64,000 nucleotides of DNA, taken from contig NC_056743.1 of the NCBI RefSeq assembly GCF_019279795.1, forward strand, positions 931,858,003-931,922,002, written 5' to 3'. Below are positions 46,691 through 58,270 of the stretch, piece by piece. The DNA is from Protopterus annectens. Its lineage: Eukaryota > Chordata > Ceratodontiformes > Protopteridae. Below the pieces are notes generated by a model. It did not search any database. It saw nothing but the letters and a program-made list of their open reading frames with translations, and was not told the DNA's origin. The first letter of the stretch is position 1; each line of letters opens with the position of its first letter. A program made the translations under genes and the position numbers.

Positions 46691-46706
46691 CACACACACA
46701 CACACT
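46579..46706. repeat. Compound palindromic microsatellite (TG)n(TA)n(CA)n
   Basis: TG-rich DNA runs into about 58 bp of TA and then CA repeats. The two outer parts are complementary, so the tract can fold on itself. Confidence 0.92.
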
Positions 46707-47990
46707 TTTTTTTTTTTTTGAATTCTGCAAAATAAACTTTTTTACCCCAAAAAAATGGCATAGAGATGCATGTGAAAACTTTGGTGTGAAAATAAGTTTT
46801 TTGCACATTTAAATTGTATGTTTAATTTAGTGTACTATTTTTGAGTGTGAATGAAGCCATTAATGGGTGTCTTGCAGTCCCTGCTGCTTATCGTAACCTT
46901 GCCAATGAATTTGATATAATTTACCATATAGGTGTAGTTGATGCATATCAAAAGTATACCCCAGTATAAAAAATGTACTCCCTTTGTTACTCAGTGGATT
47001 GCTGATTGGTTCTGCGGTCATACACACAAGGTGAGAGTTGTTAAATTGCTCACTAGTGGAATTCTTCAGGGCTGCGTGCTGCATAACCCTCTCTTTGGTA
47101 ACTGCTTTGCTGACGTGAAGATGTGTACGGAATTTGTGGTTGATAAAGTTTGCAGATTACTGCAAGCTGGATACCGTTACTCATTCACCCGATAGACTTA
47201 CAATTTTCAAGAAAGACTAACTGGAGTCAACACTTTGTGATCTGACAAAGGCCTTAAACTTGGCACAAAAAATGTAGTGTAGTTACATGTGGAGGACATG
47301 TCTTTCCTACTGATTCAGACAAGTGGAGTCTATCTTAAGGCTGGTCATTAGAGATGTAGGCACTTTTTGTTGACCATTAACTTTCTTCCACTTGTCAAGT
47401 ATGAGTTACCATAAGGTTTTTTTTTCAATTATTTTTTTCCTCTCTCGGTTAATTATCAATGGTATATCCTCTAGCTTTAAAGATATCTTTAGCTCCTTCA
47501 TATTCCTCTCTTATTAGGCTGATGATTTGACTATAATGTTTCTGCTTGTATGCATCTCACAGAGCCGATATCTCATCTTGAAAGACCTCAGTATTTCCTA
47601 ACCAACAGAATCGGGATACTAAGCCTCTTTAGCTATCTTGCTAGATCCAGAACTCGCAGCTTTCCAACTTGTGCATTCTTCTGTATGGAGATCTGTCTTT
47701 TTTCTTTTGAACTATGAAAGGTCCTGTTTTACTAGACCTTCTTCACCTTGAAAACATTTGCAGTGTTAGAAACACTTTGTCCAAAACTCTCAATTTGTAT
47801 CACAACATAGAGAGGGCTTCTCTGAGAAGTTCATTACCCAAAATATTAACTACTTGTGGAACAAATGTCCCTTGCATATTAAATTATTGAATGCTTTAGC
47901 TTCCTTCAAGTCTTGATCATTGGATAAATTTGCCACAGGGATCACAGTATGACCCTTAAGAATAGAGGTAAATTTTACCTATTTGTTTAG

Positions 47991-48955
<965 letters not shown>

Positions 48956-48957
<2 letters not shown>

Positions 48958-48965
48958 ACACACAC

Positions 48966-49015
<50 letters not shown>
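48956..49015 (+). repeat. (CA)n(TA)n microsatellite
   Basis: Short CA run followed by about 48 bp of TA repeats at the left border of the first foldback element. Confidence 0.93.
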
Positions 49016-49017
<2 letters not shown>

Positions 49018-49404
49018 GTCTGCTTTTGTTTATCGAAAGCTCGTTCTTTCGAAAAACAAAAGCACAATCCCAATTACATGAAAGTGCACTTACGTGCACT
49101 TTCATGAATACTGGTTCACTGAACTGGCAGTATAAAAAAAACACTGCAGGACAGAAGCACGCTACAGTGATGATAAGGGAATATACCTCTTTCCCCACTG
49201 TAGTGTGATCTCTGAGTTAATATATATAAATTAGCGGGGGTGTGGGGAGTGCTGGGAGGCTTGCCCCCTGCAAAACTGCATTTGCAGTGTTTTATTTATT
49301 TTACCGGTTCGGTGAACTGGTATTCGCAAAAGTGCACTTTCGTGTAATTGGGGTCATGTTTTTGTTTTTCGAAAGAACAAGCTTTCGATTAAAGAAAAGT
49401 AGAC
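49018..49404. mobile_element. Foldback/MITE element 1 with ~125-bp inverted arms
   Basis: The left arm (from GTCTGCTTTTGTTTATCG) and the reverse complement of the right arm (GTCTACTTTTCTTTAATCG) agree over roughly 125 bp, through shared CGTTCTTTCGAAAAACAAAA-type words, CCCAATTACA.GAAAGTGCAC, GGTTC-containing words and finally ACACTGCA. The left arm holds an extra hairpin (CATGAAAGTGCAC ... GTGCACTTTCATG, 49077-49106). No coding. It lies between TA-rich tracts; TA is the likely target. The core (CCCACTGTAGTG, TCTCTGAG) is shared with the next element. Confidence 0.8.
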
Positions 49405-49420
49405 GTGTGTGTATATATAA

Positions 49421-49809
49421 TATGGATCTAGGACGTTTGCTCGACTGAGCAAACAACCATAATCCTAACGGCCGGGGATACTTATGCGAAAGTGCTTTTC
49501 ACCGAAGAAGCACTTTCGCATAAGTATGACTGTTGCCGAGGCTGTACTATGGTGCGGGTAAGGGAAATTTCCCTTTTCTCCACTGTAGTGCGGTCTCTGA
49601 GGTAGAATATAAAAGTAGGAGAGGTGTGGGGGTGCAGGTGGGCAAAGCCCCCCTTCTAAAATGTAAATGTAGTGGTGTGTTTTTTTTTTTTTTTTTTTTT
49701 TGTTACAGGCTTTAACGAAAGCGCATTTTCGATAAAAGCACTTTTTAGTTAAAGTGTGTTCGAATTTTATGGATTCGGATGTTTGCTCAGTTGAGCAAAC
49801 GTCCTAGAT

Positions 49810-49814
<5 letters not shown>
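49421..49814. mobile_element. Foldback/MITE element 2, same family
   Basis: Inverted ends of about 45 bp begin TATGGATCTAGGACGTTTGC on both sides (left 49421; right, reverse complemented, ending 49814). They contain a small hairpin (GTTTGCTC, GAGCAAAC). A perfect 17-bp hairpin lies inside at 49481-49524 (CTTATGCGAAAGTGCTT with AAGCACTTTCGCATAAG). The core matches element 1: CTCCACTGTAGTGCGGTCTC, AGGTGTGGGGG. A T run sits at 49679-49701. TA repeats follow on the right. Confidence 0.78.

Positions 49815-49858
<44 letters not shown>
49812..49858 (+). repeat. (TA)n microsatellite
   Basis: About 23 TA units at the right border of foldback element 2. Confidence 0.95.
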
Positions 49859-49859
<1 letters not shown>

Positions 49860-51266
49860 TCATGGTCCTCTTATTGTCATTACACTTATTTTCACTTTAT
49901 GCTTTATTTTTGAGTTCCATTTCTTCAGATAATAGTTAAGTTGTGTTTTATAATTTCACTTAATTAACACATCCACAGCTTTTGATGGGGTAATTTTTTA
50001 CTATTGTCTGTCTGATTTTTAATACCAATGGCTTTTTTTTTGTCTTCTCATTGAATCATACATTTTCTCAGCTTCAGTCCTGGCTCTGTTCTTTTGTCAA
50101 TAATTAAAACTTCTGTAGTTCAACTGAGCACTAGTTTCTTCAAAACATTCTTGGAATATTTTTGTTTTATCTAGGCTTACGATAATTACTAAAGTAATTG
50201 GTTATTGAAGCTGTTTTATCTTTTTCCTTCTCTTGAAAAAGCACTAAATGGTTTGGTGGGCTTCCTATCTGAAGTGCTAGCCCTAGTAAGAAAAATCATC
50301 AATTTAAAAAAAAAAAAAAAGACTGCATTTCATACAGAAAAAAAAAACAAATTGCAGAACTTGTTTTTATGCCTCCTTCAGGGGGCTGTGCTTCTCACAC
50401 CCCTGCTAATTATGTACTGTGAGATCTTTCTTCTGATGCAGTCCTGGACTTGGTCCATATCCTGATTTGTGTTGTATTACTGCATTTCTGAGGATTGCAG
50501 TTAATATATATTGGGCTTTTAATAGATACCCACTTTAAATAGTTCTTCCCTGGAAGGTACAAAATGTGGCACACTGTACTTTTTTCATGCATTTTGTCTA
50601 TTTTGTCAGCAGTTTAGAAAAAAAATGAATTTCCGACTCCACAGCTTCCAGTCAGTGAGGGCATTCCTTGTGGTTATAGTTGTACCATCCTGCATTGAAA
50701 AGAAAGATTTTGAGACAGAAGTTAAAGATAGAATGTGGATGTTAAAAAAGGCAATCTGACTTGAGCATGTTACTTCTACACTATGGGGATGATACATGAC
50801 TTAGTGTCATAAGTAGACAACTTTTAATGTGTTATTTATAATGCTTATTAAGATGTCCAGTAATGACTAGGACAGCTCCATGAGGCCCTTACTGTGACTG
50901 TCAGATATTGCTGGGATGTTCAAATGATATGTATGCCCAGGCAGGATACTCCTCTTCTACTTCTTAAAGCTATCACAGTGTATGCAACAGAGAGCAGGTG
51001 AAACCTGATGCTAGCAGTTTTAGGCCTTTATAGAACATTCTTTGGGAGTAATGAGGAGTGTATCCACATCAGATTATACTAGCCCTTTAAAGTTTAAGGA
51101 CTGCTGGATCCATTTTTTTGTTTTGGATCAGGACCTGTCACAGCAGCACTGATGGCTTTCCTTTTCTTCAGGCCACTTGTGAGCAGTCTGGGCTTCATCT
51201 GTAAGCCATTTTACTTTTCCTAGGTTTTCACAATTTGTAACATCCAAGTAGTTAATCATCTGTTTT
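49859..51266. other. No gene recognised
   Basis: AT-rich spacer. A frame at 50205-50465 contains Q-G-A-V-L-L-T-P-L-L, which faintly recalls the Q-G-x-x-L-S-P-L-L box of reverse transcriptases, but nothing around it supports a retroelement. Confidence 0.45.
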
Positions 51267-51700
51267 ATAGGTTCATAGGTAGATACTAGGCTATCTGCCC
51301 TAAGGCATTTATAAGCCTAGCCAGAGTGTATTTGGCTTCCGCCTCCCTATTAGATTAGCCTACTGTGCCTCTTTAAAGTAGGTCACAGAATGTACCCTTT
51401 TAAGATTAGTTTACTGTGCCTCTGTCTAGCAGGGACATAGAAGAGATCCCAGGGGTGAATTTGCGGTCTCCCATCCACACGTCCAGATTTCGCTTGAAGA
51501 GGGTCAGCGAGGGGCTATGTCTAATATGAATTGGGATTCTATTCCAGAGTGAGGGGAGCCTCTGGGAAATGAATCTGTCCCTCCAGCATGTCCTATTTAT
51601 TTTTGTGCTGAGGTTTAGGTCCTTGGATCGTGTAGCTCTAAGGGACTTGGATTTTTTGAGGTGGAGCATGTCCATTAATTCTGGGTTTGGCATGGCTTTG
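51267..51700 (-). mobile_element. CR1 3' fragment (copy F)
   Basis: Minus-strand CR1 end: 8-mer tail and stem-loop at 51267-51325, then the ORF2 C-terminus read right to left from K-A-M-P-N-P-E-L-M-D-M-L to S-L-L-D-R-G-T-V-N. It is in an open frame and well preserved. 5' truncated at about 51700, next to a run of 13 G (51726-51738). Confidence 0.85.
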
Positions 51701-51739
51701 TGATGGGTAACCATAAATTCAGCTTGGGGGGGGGGGGGT

Positions 51740-51845
51740 TCCACCTGTGTCACTGTTGGACAAGGGCAACAGGTGCTGATCATGGAAATAAGGGTAGAAC
51801 TTGGCTAGACTTGTAAGGACCATTAGCCTAGTAACTTCCTGTGAT
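51740..51845 (+). mobile_element. Short CR1 3' end fragment
   Basis: Plus-strand piece with a V-S-L-L-D-K-like end (TGTGTCACTGTTGGACAAG), then TTGGCTAGACTTGTAAGGAC and CATTAGCCTAGTA, a degenerate stem-loop. It lies between a minus-strand CR1 end and the next plus-strand CR1. Confidence 0.65.
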
Positions 51846-51859
51846 CACTTTTAACACAT

Positions 51860-52015
51860 TTGTCTGCCTGGAACGACATGATTGACAGACCACAATGCTT
51901 TGCCAGAGATGGCTTGCACCTGTTGCCATTGGGATTCCGGATACTGGCTAAGGCTCTTGCCACCCCTATAGTGCCTTTTTTTAGGCAAGGTTCAAATGAC
52001 AAGTTCACCACCGTA
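51860..52015 (+). pseudogene. CR1 ORF1 C-terminal fragment of copy G
   Basis: Reads S-A-W-N-D-M-I-D-R-P-Q-C-F-A-R-D-G-L-H, then L-P-L-G-F-R-I-L-A-K-A-L. It includes the block V Asp and His of the SGNH esterase (D-G-L-H near 51909). The nucleophile and block III regions are missing because of 5' truncation. Confidence 0.8.
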
Positions 52016-52045
52016 ACCGGTACAAGCAAGCAAAATCTGAGGGTA

Positions 52046-52445
52046 ATGCTACTCAATGCTAGAAGTCTAAACCTCAAAATGCACTCACTCGAGGCACTTC
52101 TTAAAATGGAGAACATTGACATCTGTGTTAGAGACCTGGTTCAAAGCTCCAGACAGCACCTCTGCATTACTAGGCTATAATTCATATTACACCTTTCGGC
52201 CACGTAACCCAGAACGAAGCACTAAAGGTGGAGGCGTGTCCATATTCATTAAGGATATCCACACCTCTAGGCTAGTTGAACAGCATAATGCATCCGAGAT
52301 TATCCAAGTGAAATTAACTCTGGGCAAGACCGCAATTCAAATTTTAGCTTACTACAGACCCCCCACCATGCCCCAGGATTCCCACTCCTCATTTCTTGAT
52401 ACACTGGAAAGTATTAGGGTACAACCTAACACCCTAATAATGGGC

Positions 52446-52484
<39 letters not shown>

Positions 52485-54837
52485 TACCCCACCATTAACT
52501 GGGAAAACTACTCATGTACCAACTCTCTTGCTCAACGTTTTCTGGAATTCATAAATTCCAACGCCTTGGATCAACTTATTCATACCCCACCTGGGGCAGT
52601 ATTATCCTAGACCTGGTCATTACCAACATGAGCAACCGGTGTTCCACACCAGAGGTCAGTTCCTCGTTTGTCAGATCCGGCCACAAGCTAATCACCCTAG
52701 ACATCCACATCCTGCCCCCACCCCCAATTAGGGAAACCACCGTAAAAAAAACTTCTCTAAAGCCAACTTCACCCTTCTTAAGACAGAAGTGGCAAACTTC
52801 ATGACACCCATGCAGGTGGACAATAGAGTTACGACTGCTGAATCCTACACAAATGCACTTTATAAGCACTTACACGAGTGCATGGATCATGCTATCCCTA
52901 ATAGAACGGAAGCCAATCTGGTGGTCCTCTGCTATAAACAAATCCTACAACAGAAGAAAGAAACTGTTGCAAAAAAGAGTAAAATCCCATGACTGGAGGA
53001 ACGCCCTGGTCAGCCTCAGTAAGAAGCTGAGATCCCTCATAAAATCCTGCAAAGCTTGTTACGAAAACAAAATTGCAACGGACTCTAAAGACACCCACAA
53101 AGCATTCTATAGCTATGTCAAGAATCTCAATGGCAACACTCAGTTCTGCTCTGAGTTACAGCACAATGGCACTAAATATACAGAACCAACTGATATTGCC
53201 AACATCCTGGCAGATAGGTTCAGTGCTAACTTTACCCCCCCTCTCGTCCCCTAGAGGGCCCATCTCTATACCGGAAGAATGCAAAGTTCCTGTAATCACG
53301 GCTGCACAGGTAAAAAACTCCAAAGCCAAGAACGCAGCATGCATGTGACCTGACAATATCCCAGGCTGCGTTCTACATGAACTACAGAACGAACTGGCAC
53401 CTTACCCAAGTACCATGTTCAGTCATAGCCTCACCTCAGACTTTGTGCCCACTGAATGGCGGACCGCGACGGTTATCTCACTCCACAAAGGGGGAGCCAT
53501 GATGGACCCCGGGAACTATCGCCCCATTAGCCTGACGAGCCTGGTCTGCAAGGCCATGGAAAGTATCATCATGAAACTCATAAACAAAGACATTGGAAAT
53601 CTCCAAACTCTGGACCCTACCCAGTTCAGATTTGTAAAAGGCAGATCACGTCTCCTAAACCTGATTGACTTCTTTGAAGCAGTCACCAAAGCCATAGATG
53701 AGGGTAAGGTGGTTCACACAGCTTATCTAGATCTCGCCAAGGCTTTCAACACCATCCCCCACTCTGGAATTATAGATAAGCTCACTAAACTAGGTATAAA
53801 TCCCTATGTCACAAGATGGGTTGCCAACTGGCTCATGGACAGAACCCACAATGTGAAAGTAGCAGACTCCAAATCCGACTTCAGACCATTGACAAGTGGA
53901 GTACAACAGGGTTCACTCCTGGGTCCTCTTCTGTTTGGTAGCTACTTCTCTGAAGTACAGGCTAACACAGAAGGTCTTTGGCTAACAAAGTTTGTAGATG
54001 ACTGCAAACTAGGAGCCATAATCGAAACTCCTAATGATGTGGACATACTACAAAAGGGCCTCACTGAGACAGATGTCTGTTGTCAAAGCCATGGCCTGAA
54101 GCTCAATGCCAAAAAGTGTATTGTCATCCCCTTTGGTAAAAACTCTGTACCTGTGAACTACCACATAGCTGGTAGTCTACTTAATGCCAAAAATGTGATG
54201 AGACCTTGGGACACAGGTGGACAGTAGTCTCTCCTTTGATAATCACATCGCCACAGTGGTCAGTAAATCCTTCTATATGGCTCACCTCATCACAAAAGGT
54301 TTCTCATCCAGAAAAAAAGAGGTCATTGTTACCCTCTACTCATCACTCATTAGACCCATTATAGAGTACAACGCTCCATTTGGTATGTACCTCACAAGGC
54401 ATCTACAACAACTGGAAAAGCCACAGAAATACCTCAGAGGATTATTGGCCTCAAACAGATACCCTATGCAGACCGTCTCAAAAAAACTCCAGCTTTACTC
54501 CTTCGCATATCGCCTACTCAGAGACTATCTCTGCCTAACATACAAAGCTATGTCAAACCCAGAGCTGTTGGACATGCTCCACTTAAAGAAATCCCAATCC
54601 CTCCGAGCTACACACTCTAGGGACCTAAACCTTATCGCCACAATAAACAGAACATGCTGGAGGAATAGATTCCTGTCCCAGAGACTTCCCATACTTTGGA
54701 ACAGACTACCTATCTATGTCAAACAGAGCTCCTCATTAGCACTGTTCAAGAAAAATCTTGGTGACTGGATGGGAGATGGGAAATTCACCCCGGGGATCAC
54801 TTCTGTGGCTCTGCTCGACAGGGGCACAGGAAAATAA
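52046..54837 (+). pseudogene. CR1 ORF2 of copy G, broken
   Basis: Start M-L-L-N-A-R-S-L near 52046. Endonuclease: G-G-G-V-S-I-F-I-K near 52229 and M-G-D-F near 52440, followed by the T run that replaces the bases leading to N-Y-P. R-S-G-H-K near 52675 has Gly in place of the catalytic Asp of the S-D-H block. Linker at 52853-53254. The reverse transcriptase is open at 53415-54227, with Y-R-P-I-S-L near 53518, D-L-A-K-A-F near 53731, S-G-V-Q-Q-G-S near 53896 and F-V-D-D-C-K near 53992. A frame change near 54220 precedes the C-terminus (54217-54837), which ends L-L-D-R-G-T-G-K. Confidence 0.85.
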
Positions 54838-55080
54838 TTTTCTTGGGTGGCAAAAGCCAGGGTACATTTTTGGCTAGGCTTATATAGGCCCTAGGGCCAA
54901 TAGCCTAGTACCCTCCTATGAACCTATATCCAATCATTGTTAATCAACTATTGCATAGTTCATTCAAATCCTGCCTTCTTTTAAATGTCATTCCTTCTCT
55001 GCATGTATTGAACCCACAGTTCTCATTTTTTTCTTTTGTAATTTGCTTCTACACTTTTCTAAAGATCCCAGTTCCATTAG

Positions 55081-56095
55081 TTAACTAATCTTCACTACTT
55101 CTAGTAAGGTTGGTTTAAGTAAAGTTGGTTTAGACTTTGGTTTCCATTTTCTAGTGATTACATTTTTGGCAGCAATCGTTATTAGACACACCAAGGCCTT
55201 ATTATGTCTAGGCTGTTCCGAGTTTGTATCATAGCTCAAAAAATAATTTCCAATTACTCTTTCTTGCTCACCCAGCATCTCCAACAAAGCAGTCTGCATG
55301 GAATCTTTAAAGTCTACCAACTCATTACACTCTCAGAAATATATATTCTCTGTAACCTTTTTCTGCCCCATTACACCTCCCACATTTGCTGTCTACCTGA
55401 GGAAAAAAAATTTTGAAGTCTGCCTGGGGTATAAAAACACCTGTGTAAGCACTTCCAGGCAAAGATCCAAAATCTTCTAAATTTGGTTGTATATTTGGGA
55501 GACCTTCATATAGCCCCTATTGTTTGTGAATTGCATATCTAACCTGTCCTTCCTAACCTCCTCTGATTGATTTCTTGTAGTTATCATTCAATATTCTATA
55601 TGCTCTACTAATTATTCCTTTTTTAATGGCAACTTCTTTTCTAGATTCTACTAAGTCTGCAGTGTTGTCTGTTTTTAATGAAGCCCATTTCATATGATGA
55701 TTTCATAGTAGGGAGGATTATTTTCTGTTAGCAATGATAGAGGTGATAATTTTTACATCAGTATTTATTAGGGCTATTTGTTCTGTAGTTTAATGTGTCC
55801 ATTGAGTCTAAGTTCTGTTTTGGTATTAAAATAGTGTTTGATCTGTTTAAATATATGTCAGAAAATCCATTCAGACAGATCTCTGTAAATAGATTAACAA
55901 TTTTTAGCCACATTTTTTGTGAATCATTTGTAAAATTCCAATGAAAACCCATTAGGGGCTAGTGATTTACTGTTTTTTTTTTAAGTGATGTTGCATTTAG
56001 AATTTTTAAAGCGTACTTTGCTGATTACAAAGTTTTGTGAAGGTGATAATTATGGAAATTTATATTTCCTAAATAAGGTTCAAGCTCGCTATACA

Positions 56096-56153
<58 letters not shown>

Positions 56154-57020
56154 TTGCTTTATAAAAGTTGAATATATTTTGAAAAATATTTAGAATATCT
56201 GTGCTGGCGATTTTAAGTATCTTGGTTAATTTTGGATATAGTTGGTCTAGTTTTATTAATTTTGATTATTTTTGATATAAGCTTAGGTGGAGTCTGTGTC
56301 CACCCTGTGTATGAAGCTAACATTCTAGTTTCAAATGTTATTTGTTTGTGACATGAAAGGCATTTCTAATAATTCTGAAGTTTTTAATTTGTTTATCCAC
56401 ATTCTTTTTATAATTGAGAAATAACTAAGTTTATATTTAATAAGACTGTTTTTGTTGGTAAATCTTTTTTCTTTTAAATAGGCTTGATTCTTCTTTTGTT
56501 TGTTTTTTGTGCCCATTGTATGTATGGCTTAAATCCATTTTATTTATATTGAAGTAAAGCATTTATTACTTTATTTTCTAGTGCTTGTGGGTTGAGAGCC
56601 CACTTGTGATTTGCAGTTGTTTTCTTAACTGGTAATATCCCACTAAGACTTAATGAGATCTTGGAATGATCAGAGAAGAGCACTGGTTCAGTATTCATGT
56701 TGTAATTTGTGTTTGTAATTTGCTTAGAATTTAGAATGAAATCAATTATTGATCAGGTTTTGTGACTTGGTGAGAAATATATATTTTTAATTCACACTTT
56801 AATTAAGGTAGGGTTCACCAGGTCACATCCAATACAAATGTCTGGTATTGCCATGGAGTTACTATAGTTGTATATATTAGGTTTTGCAGATCTATCATTA
56901 ATCGGCTCTGTAACAGCACTCTTTGTCTCCACCTGGTGTTAAATAATGTCCCTCGCATTCCTTTAAATTATTAAAAATCTGAGTGAAAAAGTTCTCTTGT
57001 GCATAACATAGTAATTGAAT
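55081..57020 (-). pseudogene. L1-type ORF2 remnant
   Basis: The protein would nick DNA and reverse transcribe. Read on the minus strand: F-S-L-R-F and downstream endonuclease-like pieces near 56960-56760; I-I-K-R-M-W-I-N-K-L-K near 56400 (linker); I-L-I-P-K-Q-N-L-D-S-M-D-T-L-N-Y-R near 55790-55845, matching the I-P-K-x-G-K-D ... N-Y-R-P-I-S box of the reverse transcriptase; D-S-K-C-G-R-C-N near 55390-55410, matching the Cys motif near the C-terminus; and A-A-K-N-V-I-T-R-K-W-K near 55130-55160, matching the final A-x-x-x-I-A-R-x-W-K block. The catalytic D-D box is not recognisable. Many stops. Confidence 0.6.
56098..56151 (+). repeat. (TA)n microsatellite
   Basis: About 26 TA units within the minus-strand L1. 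Confidence 0.95.
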
Positions 57021-57029
57021 CAAGCCGCT

Positions 57030-57560
57030 ACTCCACGGCTAAACTAAATTTACTGTTTGCAAATTTCCGCTAGGGAAACCACTCCAAAGACACTTGTTTT
57101 AAAAAAACTTAACAGATATTTAATGGTAAAGCATAAAAAAAATGAACAGTCCAAGAACGCTTTCAAAAATGAGTGCAGCCAGTAATTACTTGAAGCCTTC
57201 TATCGTTGTAAAACTTTTAAAGTAAGCGTAAGGCCCTGAAACTGTTCACACAAACCCTTTGGTACTGGTGAGCCGCTCAGTTGCTCTAAACGCTTCATAT
57301 GTATACTGAATCATTCAGCGTTATACATAAAGGTTGTGTCTTTCAAATATAGATGCAAAAGATATTAGCTACAAAAATACAAGAAAGTAAATCCAAGTAG
57401 AGCGTCCCAGTAGTCACTCTAAGCGCTTTCGGTAAAAGTATAACAATAAAGGAAGCTAATGTAATTATATATGCACAAAAGTTTAGCTGGCTAGAACATT
57501 AGAAGTCTGATGCCTTTCTTATCAAGGAAGGAGAGTAAGGGGCCAGCTTTTGACATAGCT
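57030..57560. other. Unidentified stretch replacing the L1 ORF1-ORF2 junction
   Basis: The L1 ORF1 reading stops near 57600 before its C-terminal domain and resumes near 57020 well inside the ORF2 endonuclease. The DNA between shows no L1 motifs and no clear inverted or direct terminal repeats. It includes AAGCGCTTTCGG near 57421. Possibly an insertion with target deletion. Confidence 0.4.
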
Positions 57561-57563
57561 GTT

Positions 57564-58270
57564 TTATAGGCAGTGGCAAGTATGGATAAGACGTTTTTTA
57601 TATATTAACCATTCCAGCAGTAGTCTTTCTTTCTCTTTGGCATTTTTAATATTAACTGAAGAGCTTGGTAATTCAGGAATTTTGATATAAACTGATCTAG
57701 GAGGATTTTCTTGCTTTGAACATTTTATTCCCCAGTGTACTCCTTCAATGATTATATTATCAGCAACAGCTGGATCTTCTAATAGGCTGGAGAATGTATT
57801 CTTTACTGTTTTTAGTTGACCTGGCTGATCAATTATGCATGGGCTAGCTGAGAAATTTAGTATTGTTCCTTCTGCTTCTTGATTCCAAATCAATTAGTTT
57901 ATCTTGTATTTGCTTAATACCTGAAAAAGAGACTTGTTATCTTGTTTTGTTCTTCAGTATTATCTTCACAGGTTGATATTCGCTCTTCTGTGTTATCCAG
58001 TCTTTTTGTCAATATCTGTTGGTGATTAATATCTCAAATCAACTATCACATTAGTTTTATCAGTTGCAGCTTGAAGAGGTTGCAGTGCTATTTTAAGGTC
58101 TTCAGCAACTAAATTCTGGTCCAGCTTACTTTTGTGGTTTTGAGTTTGGGGATTTTTTCTTCTTAGATTGTTGCCTTATGTCTTTTATTTGTGGTATCTT
58201 TCTCTGGCGACAATAAAAGGCCAAAAGCTTCATTTTTGAAGCCTGGGTTTCCATTTGTTCCATCTCCATA
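57564..58270 (-). pseudogene. L1-type ORF1 remnant, minus strand
   Basis: Read right to left from M-E-M-E-Q-M-E near 58268. There is a basic patch, a coiled-coil-like stretch (R-L-D-N-T-E-E-R-I-S near 57975-58000), and then K-L-I-D-L-E-S-R-S-R-R-N-N near 57870-57905, the L1 ORF1 signature before the RRM. The RRM half follows with G-V-H-W-G-I and P-P-R-S-V-Y-I-K-I near 57690-57730. The C-terminal domain is missing. The frame is broken between coiled coil and RRM. Confidence 0.65.

Larger units (their letters stand above)
43990..47990 (+). mobile_element. Ancient CR1 LINE (copy E), split by a SINE and a microsatellite
   Basis: Plus-strand CR1 with remains of ORF1 (S-S-I-L-P-S-P-R-I-M near 44138; C-F-V-K-N-G-L near 44290), ORF2 endonuclease (L-L-S-A-R-S-L-N near 44450; L-T-G-Y-S-V-Y-H near 44567; F-L-D-F-I near 45208), reverse transcriptase (N-Y-C-P-L-T-S-L-V near 46110; V-T-Q-W-I-A-D-W near 46977; T-S-G-I-L-Q-G near 47053; G-L-K-L-G-T-K near 47252) and C-terminus (F-I-T-Q-N-I-N-Y-L-W-N-K near 47831). 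About 600 bp at 46260-46860, with a large microsatellite, interrupts it. It is the most diverged CR1 copy here. Confidence 0.75.
51855..54930 (+). mobile_element. CR1 LINE (copy G), third subfamily, 5' truncated
   Basis: Starts in the last part of ORF1 and carries a whole, broken ORF2, the stem-loop (GGCTAGGCTTATATAGGCCC ... AGCCTAG, about 54871-54908) and one or two tail 8-mers. It shares its 3' sequence with the fragment at 27663-27965. A 32-base T run has grown within the endonuclease at 52450-52481. Confidence 0.88.

Noticed and set aside
50205-50465. Possible reverse transcriptase box Q-G-A-V-L-L-T-P-L-L
   Set aside because: A single short match with no neighbouring motifs on either side.
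57410-57440. Second hammerhead around AAGCGCTTTCGG
   Set aside because: The GAAA-GCGC part exists on the minus strand, but no CTGANGA core and no stem II lie upstream.
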